From NCBI GenBank assembly GCA_015065765.1, contig SVPP01000011.1, positions 21,990 to 85,989 on the forward strand: DNA of 64,000 nucleotides. Reading direction: 5' to 3'. The DNA comes from Oscillospiraceae bacterium. Lineage in GTDB: Bacteria > Bacillota > Clostridia > Oscillospirales > Acutalibacteraceae. Made by a program: the position numbers and the translations under genes. Under the pieces are notes generated by a model. The model was not told the origin of the DNA and did no database searches. It saw only the letters and a program-made list of their open reading frames with translations. This document shows positions 26,026 through 33,939 of the stretch, piece by piece (position 1 is the first letter of the stretch; the number at the start of each line of letters is the position of its first letter).

Positions 26026-26994
26026 TTATGATGTCTTGCTTCGGTCAGTTTGCCACATAAGGTAAACATCGTTTCCGCTTGTATAGAAAGTATCAACCGT
26101 CACCGCATTACCCTCAGTGAAGCCAACTCCCGGAGCTGTAAGTGCTTCAACAAAGGCATCTCGCATTTCAGCATCCTTAAGAGTAATTCTGATTTTCATC
26201 TTCATCTGACTTCTGTCGGCAAATTTATCAAGCCTGCCGGGAACAAAGCCTGTGAGCCACCATGTATCCTGATAGGGTCTTTCAAAAAGAACATCGCCTT
26301 TATTATAACAAGTGTACCCTATCTTCAGACGTTTGCTGTTGTCTGTGCAGACATAGTGTGAAGATGAGTTGCCTTCCTCTTTGTAATAGACGCCTGCTTC
26401 TGCACCGAGAAGAAGGAAGCCGTACTGACCTTTCCAGAACTGAACGAGCCAGTCATAACCGCCGTAATTGAACTTAACTCTGACGGTATCGTAGAAGAGC
26501 ATTACATATCCGCCCATAGTATCGTAATACTGGTTATATCCGAACTGTCTCTGCCATGGGTCTGAGGTCGAATAGAACACTCCGCTTGAGGAATCCCAAG
26601 TAAATCCGAAAATTCCAGCCTGCTGTGAAGCAGTATCCTGATTTACAGGAGTTGAGGCGGTAATTTTCGTCGTTGTTTCCTTAGAGGGAATGGTACCCGG
26701 GTTATCTGAAGGTTTTACAACCGAACTGTCAACTTTATTGGTGAGCTTTTCACCGTTTTTATTGGTAACTGCCTGTGTTTCCGTTTCTCCGTTCTTATTT
26801 GTAACTATCTGAGTAGGGATATCCGAGTTTTCCGAATCAGCGTTTCCGATAATCTGAAATGATGTTACGCTTTCTTTAGTAACATCGGGACCATTATCGT
26901 CCCTATAGTGTGTCACAAAAACCACACTTGTTGTTGCCACAATGGCGATTGCCGCAATAATTGCGATTAAATTTATCAATTTGTTTTTACTCAT
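26026..26994 (-). CDS. Membrane-anchored DUF4474 protein
   Basis: 322 aa from the ATG at 26994, which follows GGGAGGTG; a longer reading from 27063 would cover the promoter. A single N-terminal helix (LINLIAIIAAIAIVATTSVVFV) anchors it outside the membrane. A Thr/Lys/Asn/Gly spacer of about 90 residues with the repeated TNKNGE unit follows, and then a DUF4474 domain: FGFTWDSSSGVFYST, QFGYNQYYDTMGG, FNYGGYDWLVQFWKGQYGFLLLGAEAGVYYK. The biochemical role of DUF4474 is unknown; the conserved WKGQYG and GAE residues suggest a small beta domain. Monocistronic. Confidence 0.8.
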   Translation of the reverse strand: MSKNKLINLIAIIAAIAIVATTSVVFVTHYRDDNGPDVTKESVTSFQIIGNADSENSDIPTQIVTNKNGETETQAVTNKNGEKLTNKVDSSVVKPSDNPGTIPSKETTTKITASTPVNQDTASQQAGIFGFTWDSSSGVFYSTSDPWQRQFGYNQYYDTMGGYVMLFYDTVRVKFNYGGYDWLVQFWKGQYGFLLLGAEAGVYYKEEGNSSSHYVCTDNSKRLKIGYTCYNKGDVLFERPYQDTWWLTGFVPGRLDKFADRSQMKMKIRITLKDAEMRDAFVEALTAPGVGFTEGNAVTVDTFYTSGNDVYLMWQTDRSKTS

Positions 26995-27034
26995 TTTTTC
27001 ACCTCCCAGCGAGTAGGGCGTAATTTGTAAGAGT

Positions 27035-27063
27035 ATTATATCATCAATTTTCTTAAAGGTCAA
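27035..27063 (-). promoter_or_regulatory. Promoter of the DUF4474 gene
   Basis: TTGACC-N17-TATAAT on the minus strand, 41 bp before the start. Confidence 0.75.
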
Positions 27064-27126
27064 TTATATTAGATAAACAATAATTAAAAAATATGATGAA
27101 ATACGGCATTGAAGAAAACCCGAAAT

Positions 27127-27156
27127 CCGGGACAGTGAATTTCTCCACTGTCCCGG
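27127..27156 (-). terminator. Terminator hairpin of the dockerin-protein gene
   Basis: CCGGGACAGTG/CACTGTCCCGG with an 8-nt loop. The downstream T-run on the minus strand is interrupted (ATTTCGGGTTTTC). Confidence 0.6.
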
Positions 27157-27198
27157 ACTTAAATTAGATTTTAACAGACTTTAACCGTCAATGAGCAC

Positions 27199-30100
27199 TT
27201 ATGCGTAGATAGCACCCTGATCGATTTCGCCTTCGAAGTTTGTATAAGCATCGAGGAGAATTACGTCTGCTGCGTCAACTGCTGCGTCAGCGTTAAGGTT
27301 AAGAGCATACCACTGAGCACTGTTGTTAGCATAGTTAACTTCGTTTGCCTGATAAAGGTCAAGGCAGATTGTATCCATGATATCTACAAGACCGTCGCCG
27401 TTTACATCACCGAAGATAACTGCTTCGTATTCTTCAACAACTTTACCGTCTTTGTCTTTAAGGATAAGCTTTGAACCTGTACCAACAACACCGTCAACAA
27501 CTGTCTCAACTTCGAGAGTACCGTTTTCATCAGAATTTACGAACTGAGCAAGAAGTTCATCAGGTGTAAGCTGTGTAGCAAGGCTGTAAACAAGTTCGCC
27601 CGCAACCTTTACTGTTTCCTTGAGAATATCAAGTTCAGGAATGATTGCTGCAACGAAATCTTCAAGGCCGTCAATAGCTGCCTGGAGATCGATAACGAGT
27701 TCATCGATTTCAGCCTGGAAGTCAATTGTCCATGAACCTGCAACAAACTCTTCAGCTCTTGCGATAAGATCATTAAGACGAGCAACTGATTCCTCTGTCT
27801 TGCCTTCTGTATCAGCAAGTTTAGCTTCTGCGAGCTTTGCAATAAGATCTGTGAGGTCAGCAAGGTCGATTTCAAGAAGTCTCATAGCATCGAGAAGGTT
27901 TCTTCTTGCTGCGTTAACCATTGACTGTTTGAGTTCAGCGTTAGCGCCTGAACCTGCTTCTGCAGATGTTTCTGAAATTTCATATGCATGGTCAAGAGCT
28001 TTTTCGTAGTTAGCCCATACATCTTCGGGATATGCACTCTCGTCATAATCCTTAACGTATTCGATAATGTAAAGTACGTAGTTAAGATGTGTCTGAACAG
28101 CAACGTTCTGATCGCCTACAGCTTTCTCAGCATAGTAATCAATTTCATATGCTGCGTTAGCATATTTTGCTGCATTGTAAGATGCAAGCTCAGCCTGAGC
28201 TGATGCAAGATTGTTCTGAGCATCTGTGATAGCATTTGCATCGCCTGATGCATTAGCTGCTGCAAGCTGTTCGTTAGCTGATGCTACCCATTCAACTGCA
28301 CCATTGTAGCCGTTGATAACATCCCATGCGTAGTCAACTGCATCCTCAAGTTTGTCATATCTCCAGAGTTCATAGTCTACTGCTTCGTTCCAGTCAGATG
28401 CTACATCGTGATAAACATCATCGGGCTCTGACATAGCAGCTTCCATACCTTCAACGTGAGCCTGAAGGCCTGCAAGTGTTGTTACACCGTAGCCTGAGGG
28501 AGGAGTAATAACATTGTAGCTGTAACCGCTCTCATCGATAAGGAGGGGGTTAAGAAGGGGAAGAAGTGAATCCCAGAAGTACTGATATCTACCTGCATTG
28601 TAAAGACCGTTGAGGAGCTTTTCTGCAGTAGTTGCAAGGTTACCATTCTGGATAAGAGCATCAATTGATGTATGTGTCTTTGCAAAGAGAGTCATCTGAG
28701 TATTTCTTGTAACGATAACACCAAGAACACCGTCTACAACTTCTACTACAAACTTCGGAATTGTCATGTTAAGAAGGCTGTAATCAGCTTTGTAGAGGAG
28801 GCTGAGAAGGTTATCAAGGTCAAGCTCGAAGATTGAACCGAGAAGCTTGTTCATGATAAGGTCTTCTGAACCTGTTGCGCCACCGCCGAGAATCTTATGG
28901 AGGGGAAGAACAGTAAGAACTGTCTTATCGATCTTTGTCCAGGGTGAATCAGAGCTTGAAACGCCGCAGCCTTTGAAGAAGCCGCCGAAGTTGTTATCAG
29001 CAAGTGCCCAGTCAACAAGCTTCTTAAGAAGCATTTCAACGCCTTCACCATAGTTGATTGAAATGGGAAGTGCACCGTTGAGGTAGTAAGCACCGATATC
29101 AGCAACCATGTTAAGAGCTGTATCTTTGTCCCATTCGATGTTGCCATATTCAAAGTCTGTCATATAGTCAATGGTGATGGGAAGCTCTGCAAGAATTGAA
29201 TATGCAACTGTAGAAGCAACTGCACCAAGATTATCTTTGGGGATTTCAACACTGCTGTCAGCAGTTTCCCATACAAGATAGGGCATTTCTGCACGAAGGA
29301 ACTGAATTGCAACGTATGAAACAAGTTCCTGGAGATTCATCGCATCGATTTCGTCCTGAGGAAGGAATTCTGCTGATGCAGGAAGAATAAGCTCGCCAAG
29401 TTCTTTGTAAACGACTTTGATAGCTTCTGCAAGGTTAGCTTCGAGCTTATCGTTACCACCGTCTACCCAGAATTTTTCACCTTTCCAAACCTGATTAAGA
29501 ACTACATAGAGGAAATGGTTAAGTTCAGCAACAACACCATTTGTGGGATCATACTGACCCCATACATAGTTGTCAAGGTTAAGTGCTGAAATATCAATAA
29601 GATTCCATGCATCGTGGGGATTTTCTGCCTTCAATCCATCGATAAGACCACCGAGGTCATTCTTAATGAAGGGAAGGAGGAGATCCTTTGTAGCTGCATT
29701 AGCTGCGTTTTCAATAATTGTCCAGATTGTCTGTGTGTTGATGTTTGTTTTGCCTGCCATTGAGGGAAGGAAGCCTTCTTCAATATCACCGTCAGCTGCT
29801 GTACCACCGAGAAGAATTACGTCTACTGCATGCTGAAGAATTTTGTCAGCTGTCCATACATTGTAGTCGATAGCACCGTTGTCTACATCATATGTTTCAT
29901 CAACCAACATCTCGTAGAGCATGTCTGCAAGAAGATTATGAATGTTGAAGTCAAGGTCAACGAATGACTTGATGATACCAAGGTCAAGCTCACCTCTGAC
30001 GAAATTAGCTACGATGCCTCTGTTAGCATTGAGGAAATAGAGAAGCTCATAGAGAATGTCAAGGTCTGTCTTACCTGCAGTACCTCTTCTTGTTGAGCCG

Positions 30101-30450
30101 AGAGCATCGATGTTAAGGTCGCCGACGTCACCACCGATAAGACCGGCAGCACCTTCAAGACCGTCAATAGTATTGAGAGCCTTGTCAACGCTTGTGAAGT
30201 CCAGCTTCATGATTGTGATGTCGATGTAAAGGTCATCTCTCATGTCATAGAGCATTGCATCAACGAAGTCAAGAAGCTGAGAGCCTCTCTGTGCTGTTGA
30301 GAGAACGGGAGTCTCATGAATGTCGTAAGACGTGGGGGATGCGTAGCTTGTGTATGCTGCACTTACGCCGATGCTGACTGTTGAGAAAGCAAGGAGCATA
30401 ACAAGAAGCATGCACAACATTTTCTTTGCTTGTTTCATTTTGTAAAACAC
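27199..30450 (-). CDS. Large secreted protein with C-terminal dockerin repeats
   Basis: 1083 aa with a signal peptide (MLCMLLVMLLAFSTVSIGVSA, cut near 32). About 600 residues of mixed helical sequence without a known enzyme signature follow. A helical FIVAR-like segment then appears (about 800-960; repeats such as ALDHAYEISE and LNDLIARAEEF). The last 70 residues hold two dockerin-type calcium loops: GDVNGDGLVDIMDTICLDLY and LNLNADAAVDAADVILLDAY. Dockerins bind cohesin modules on scaffold proteins, so the product is probably attached to a surface complex. No cohesin is in the window. GGAGGTG precedes the start. Its 5' leader can fold into a pseudoknot. Confidence 0.85.
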   Translation of the reverse strand: MFYKMKQAKKMLCMLLVMLLAFSTVSIGVSAAYTSYASPTSYDIHETPVLSTAQRGSQLLDFVDAMLYDMRDDLYIDITIMKLDFTSVDKALNTIDGLEGAAGLIGGDVGDLNIDALGSTRRGTAGKTDLDILYELLYFLNANRGIVANFVRGELDLGIIKSFVDLDFNIHNLLADMLYEMLVDETYDVDNGAIDYNVWTADKILQHAVDVILLGGTAADGDIEEGFLPSMAGKTNINTQTIWTIIENAANAATKDLLLPFIKNDLGGLIDGLKAENPHDAWNLIDISALNLDNYVWGQYDPTNGVVAELNHFLYVVLNQVWKGEKFWVDGGNDKLEANLAEAIKVVYKELGELILPASAEFLPQDEIDAMNLQELVSYVAIQFLRAEMPYLVWETADSSVEIPKDNLGAVASTVAYSILAELPITIDYMTDFEYGNIEWDKDTALNMVADIGAYYLNGALPISINYGEGVEMLLKKLVDWALADNNFGGFFKGCGVSSSDSPWTKIDKTVLTVLPLHKILGGGATGSEDLIMNKLLGSIFELDLDNLLSLLYKADYSLLNMTIPKFVVEVVDGVLGVIVTRNTQMTLFAKTHTSIDALIQNGNLATTAEKLLNGLYNAGRYQYFWDSLLPLLNPLLIDESGYSYNVITPPSGYGVTTLAGLQAHVEGMEAAMSEPDDVYHDVASDWNEAVDYELWRYDKLEDAVDYAWDVINGYNGAVEWVASANEQLAAANASGDANAITDAQNNLASAQAELASYNAAKYANAAYEIDYYAEKAVGDQNVAVQTHLNYVLYIIEYVKDYDESAYPEDVWANYEKALDHAYEISETSAEAGSGANAELKQSMVNAARRNLLDAMRLLEIDLADLTDLIAKLAEAKLADTEGKTEESVARLNDLIARAEEFVAGSWTIDFQAEIDELVIDLQAAIDGLEDFVAAIIPELDILKETVKVAGELVYSLATQLTPDELLAQFVNSDENGTLEVETVVDGVVGTGSKLILKDKDGKVVEEYEAVIFGDVNGDGLVDIMDTICLDLYQANEVNYANNSAQWYALNLNADAAVDAADVILLDAYTNFEGEIDQGAIYA

Positions 30451-30457
30451 CTCCGTG

Positions 30458-30591
30458 AATATTACCCGTCATAACGTTCAGACGGGCTAAACGTGTGACT
30501 TATACTGCAAAGCTTTGTAACAATACTTTAGTCCCAAAAGGGCAAAACCTACTAAAAGCAGATGTTCACACTACTTCGCAGTATCATATTA
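30458..30591 (-). promoter_or_regulatory. Promoter -10 and structured 5' leader of the dockerin-protein gene
   Basis: The promoter TTTACT-N17-TAATAT (minus; -35 at 30609-30614, -10 at 30586-30591) places the transcript start near 30580. The leader then holds ATACTGC (30578-30584), GTGTGA (30566-30571), a hairpin CTTTTAGT/ACTAAAG (about 30525-30558), GCAGTAT (30502-30508) and TCACAC (30493-30498). ATACTGC pairs with GCAGTAT and GTGTGA with TCACAC, in crossing order, which makes an H-type pseudoknot. A second hairpin CCCGTC/GACGGG follows (30465-30486), just before the GGAGGTG site. I do not recognise a known riboswitch class. Confidence 0.55.
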
Positions 30592-30871
30592 CCACAGGTT
30601 TTGGAAAAAGTAAATAGTTTATTTATAAAAAATTATTAAGTTTGTCAGTTTTTTCTAAAAAAATCCGTCGAAAATATACATTTAGGTCAAAAAAATTCTG
30701 TGTTTGAGGAAAGTGTGCAAAAAGAGATTTAAAGTTTCGTATGTTTTAAACGGCAAATTTAAAAAAATCAGCGTTCAGGCAGATGTTCTCTGAGCAACAG
30801 ACGTGAATTTAACAAATTATAATTTGTTCGGCTCAATATTCAAAATCCGGCATAAGCAATGCTATATCCGC
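30592..30871. other. Non-coding stretch with an 18-bp palindrome
   Basis: No credible gene on either strand. It holds the -35 box of the dockerin gene and, at 30811-30828, the perfect palindrome AACAAATTATAATTTGTT, a possible operator. Nothing else is recognised. Confidence 0.5.
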
Positions 30872-30907
30872 ACAAAAAAACAGCCCTCCCGTTTCCGGGA
30901 GAGCTGT
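30872..30907 (-). terminator. Terminator of the glycyl radical operon
   Basis: On the minus strand ACAGCTCTCCCG-GAAA-CGGGAGGGCTGT is followed by seven T. It lies 20 bp after the beta-helix gene. Confidence 0.9.
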
Positions 30908-30927
30908 CTGAGTTTTAGTTATCGGAA

Positions 30928-32541
30928 TTAAGCAAAAAGATTTGCAAAGAAGTTTTTGATAACTGCGAAAATGTAATTGAAGAAATCAACAAAATCACTT
31001 ACGATTTCAGTTGTTGCTTCTGCACCTGCACCTTCGTCAGCACCAATGTTGTGTGTTGAACCGATTGCGTTGCCGTAGAAGTCTACAGAACCCATATCAT
31101 CTTCAACCTGTACACCTTCACCGATACAGGGAGAACCTGTTGCAAGGATGTAGTTATCTCTTACTGATACGCCTTCTTCTGCGCCTGTGTAAGCATTAGC
31201 GAATCTGGGGTTCTTTCTGATTGAATTTCTGTCGCCCTTACTTGTCCAGTAGTAGCAGTTAGCTTCACCTTCACCAACTGAAACCTTCTCACCGATTACA
31301 AGTGAGAAAATGTTGTTCTTAACAACTGCATTGAGTTCAAGAGAAGTTGTGTTTACAAATGTGTTGTTGTAAACAAGAAGCTCATCAGCGAAAACAAATG
31401 ATGAACCGTCGCGGTCTGATACGTTGTAACGAACTCTGCCTGTTGCATCATAAGCTTCAATGAATGCTGTGTTATCTGTTGAGAAAACTCTTTCAATTGT
31501 TACGTTCTTTGCACCGTCAAGAACAAAAGCTGCTGCTGATGTACCATCATAACCGTCAGCGTTGATAACGTCGCCTGACTTTGTAACTGAACCGCCTGAT
31601 ACTGTGATGTCTTCACCACAGACAGCAACAACCGCTGCGATGTTCATTCCGTCAAACTGACAATCAACAATTGCAACACCCTTTGCATCTGCTGCTACTT
31701 CTTCTGAAGCTTCTGCGGGAGCATCTGCATCTTCTTCTGTTTCTTCTTCAACAACTGTGCTGTCAACTACAACGCCTGCACGGCATTTTGTGAATGTACA
31801 AGCTGAAACTGTGATGTCTGTGCAATCTCCGCCAACGAGAACTGATGAGCCTTTTTCTACAAGAGCTGCTGTTTCCATAGCGTTGATTGATTCGTTACCT
31901 GCATCATCAACAACAGGTGTAAGGTAATCAACATAACCTACCTGGCTGAAGTCTACGCCTTCAACTGTAACGTTAGCACAACCATCGATAACGATACCGT
32001 TGTTAAGTGCTGAAACTGTAATGTTCTTAACTGTTACGTATTCACAATCAACAAGGGTGATTGCAGGAGCTTCTGTTGCTGTATTGTTGAAGGATTTCTT
32101 TGTTGTGCCTTCTGAAACGATAACGATGGGAGACTCTGCTGTACCCTTGAGGCCATAGAACATAACTGCTGCTTCAGCAGATGCAGTAAGAACGATGTTA
32201 ACCTCTGAATATTCACCTGATGCTGCATAATCGTTAACTTTGTCAATGATCATTGTACCTACTGTAGGATAAATAGGTGAAATTTTGTTATCAGTGATTT
32301 CTGTTGCAGGGTTGAAAACATGAAGATTCCAAGGCTTTGAAAGGCTACCCTGAGCTTCATCAACAACTACGTCTTTAAGTTTTCTGTCATACATAAGACC
32401 AAGGTTCTTCTCAGAAGCTGTACCAAGGTACTTACTGATAGATGTTTTCTCTGTCTCTCCCTCAGCAAATGATACTACTGAAAGACTGAACATTGTTGCA
32501 ACCATTGCGATTGCCATAAAAATTGCCAATACTTTTTTCAT
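30928..32541 (-). CDS. Secreted right-handed parallel beta-helix protein
   Basis: 537 aa. A signal peptide (KKVLAIFMAIAMVATMFSLSVVSFA) is followed by the body, with the repeating pattern of a pectate-lyase-like beta-helix: APAITLVDCEYVTVKNITVSALNNGIVIDGCANVTVEGVDF, GGDCTDITVSACTFTKCRAGVVVD, LDGAKNVTIERVF. An acidic Ala/Glu-rich loop (EEETEEDADAPAEASEE) interrupts it. It closes with GSPCIGEGVQ and YGNAIGSTHNIGADEG, usual ends of such domains. The C-terminus VDFFNYIFAVIKNFFANLFA is a hydrophobic tail also seen in the C1 peptidase. Catalytic residues were not identified. It lies 30 bp after the FGGY kinase gene, in the same operon. Confidence 0.8.
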   Translation of the reverse strand: MKKVLAIFMAIAMVATMFSLSVVSFAEGETEKTSISKYLGTASEKNLGLMYDRKLKDVVVDEAQGSLSKPWNLHVFNPATEITDNKISPIYPTVGTMIIDKVNDYAASGEYSEVNIVLTASAEAAVMFYGLKGTAESPIVIVSEGTTKKSFNNTATEAPAITLVDCEYVTVKNITVSALNNGIVIDGCANVTVEGVDFSQVGYVDYLTPVVDDAGNESINAMETAALVEKGSSVLVGGDCTDITVSACTFTKCRAGVVVDSTVVEEETEEDADAPAEASEEVAADAKGVAIVDCQFDGMNIAAVVAVCGEDITVSGGSVTKSGDVINADGYDGTSAAAFVLDGAKNVTIERVFSTDNTAFIEAYDATGRVRYNVSDRDGSSFVFADELLVYNNTFVNTTSLELNAVVKNNIFSLVIGEKVSVGEGEANCYYWTSKGDRNSIRKNPRFANAYTGAEEGVSVRDNYILATGSPCIGEGVQVEDDMGSVDFYGNAIGSTHNIGADEGAGAEATTEIVSDFVDFFNYIFAVIKNFFANLFA

Positions 32542-32571
32542 TTGGAATATTCCTCCTTTAAAATTTGTCAG

Positions 32572-33936
32572 TTAACTCTCATACTGAATCAACTGTAGTG
32601 CACTTTGTATCGTATCATAAATTCCCGCTGATGTCAAGGAAAAAATCGCACTTCCGTATGCCGCTTCCTCTTTATGGGCAGGGATTTTAAGCTCCATGCC
32701 GAATATGTCAGAAACTATTTTCTGAAGTGTTTTATTTTTTCTGATACCATTGCCTGACGCAATAAGCTGCCCGGGTTTTTCCTCACAGACCGAAACTCCC
32801 GCTTTGTACATTTCGCTGAGCTCGTTTGCCATTCCGTGCATTACTCCGTACACAAGATGTCCCGGTGTGAAATTGTCAATTCCGAGATTTTCGATGCTTG
32901 CTCTCTCTTCAGGGTTTTCTCTTGTACCGCAGAAAAGAGTTGAAAACAGAACGGGGTTTTCCGGCTCTGCGTTGTTTTCAAGGAAATTGTCAATACCCTT
33001 ATATGCGGATGAACATTTTTCCCCTGTAACCAGCTCTGCTGTTTCACGGAAAAAGTTTTCAAGCAGTGCAAATGCTCTGCCACCGCATAGAGAGGAGCCG
33101 ACCATAAGCCTGCTGTCACCGATGCATGGTCTGATTTCAAGACCTGACGGTGCACTGTCAGTTTTTGCAGAAAAGGAAATCTGACTGCCTGTTCCCACAT
33201 TTACAAGGAGACAATCCTCGATGTCACAGACCGAACCGAGAAAGCTGGCCTGATTATCGCCGATCGCTACACTCACAGGAATGTTTCCGTTCTTTTTACC
33301 TAAAAGAGCACACTCACTTGTAACATCAGGGAACATTTCAGCCTTCAATCCCGCTTTTGCTATAGCTGATGCGTCAAAGCATGCGTTTTTTATGTCGAAC
33401 AAGCCATAGCTTGCGGCATCTGACGTATGCATTACAGTTTTTTTAAGACCTGCCAGCTTCATTGCAGCGTAATCATGTATTGTACAGATTTTCACCGCAG
33501 ATGCAGGCACCATATTATTCTCGGAATGATAAAAATATGTTGCCGCACCAAAACCTGCTGCCATTTTATACCCTGTTAATTCCGTCAGGTGCTGAGCGTA
33601 TGTTTTGCCGTCTTTGTAAATTTCATTCGCAGAGGCATCCTGCCATATGTAAAGACCGCTGACAGCCTCACCTTTTTCATCAATATACAGAAGTCCGTGC
33701 ATCTGACCTGTAACTCCGATTGAAACAACATCATCAAACTCACTGAGAAGTTCATCAACCATTGCCAGTGCTTTTTTTAGAATTTTTTCAGGATCCTGTA
33801 TTTTTTCAAAAGATTTTGCATCTGAAATAAATGTATCATTGGGAAGAGTTACACTTTTAATAACCTTTCCGTTTTCAGCATCAAGAACTATTGTGCACAC
33901 GGTAGTAGTTCCGATGTCAAGACCTATCGCTTTCAT
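32572..33936 (-). CDS. FGGY-family carbohydrate kinase (sedoheptulokinase-like)
   Basis: 454 aa. The N-terminal actin-like ATPase motif AIGLDIGTTTVCTIVLD, the substrate-side GVTGQMHGLLYIDEKG with YIWQDASANE, and the second-domain LLVNVGTGSQISF and LIASGNGIRKNKTLQKIVSDIF fit the FGGY fold. These enzymes phosphorylate sugars and polyols such as xylulose, ribulose, glycerol or sedoheptulose in the cytoplasm. The GQMHG form is shared by xylulo- and sedoheptulokinases, so the substrate is open. It starts 3 bp after the glycyl radical enzyme gene, which ties sugar phosphorylation to that enzyme. Confidence 0.88.
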   Translation of the reverse strand: MKAIGLDIGTTTVCTIVLDAENGKVIKSVTLPNDTFISDAKSFEKIQDPEKILKKALAMVDELLSEFDDVVSIGVTGQMHGLLYIDEKGEAVSGLYIWQDASANEIYKDGKTYAQHLTELTGYKMAAGFGAATYFYHSENNMVPASAVKICTIHDYAAMKLAGLKKTVMHTSDAASYGLFDIKNACFDASAIAKAGLKAEMFPDVTSECALLGKKNGNIPVSVAIGDNQASFLGSVCDIEDCLLVNVGTGSQISFSAKTDSAPSGLEIRPCIGDSRLMVGSSLCGGRAFALLENFFRETAELVTGEKCSSAYKGIDNFLENNAEPENPVLFSTLFCGTRENPEERASIENLGIDNFTPGHLVYGVMHGMANELSEMYKAGVSVCEEKPGQLIASGNGIRKNKTLQKIVSDIFGMELKIPAHKEEAAYGSAIFSLTSAGIYDTIQSALQLIQYES

Positions 33937-33939
33937 ATT

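Noticed and set aside
25234..30450. Cellulosome gene cluster
   Set aside because: One dockerin protein only; no cohesin, scaffold or dockerin-bearing hydrolase nearby, and the glycosidases in the window lack signal peptides.
30451..30600. c-di-GMP riboswitch before the dockerin gene
   Set aside because: A GGGCAAA-like string appears on the other strand, but the order of conserved blocks and the GNRA hairpin of the class I aptamer are missing.
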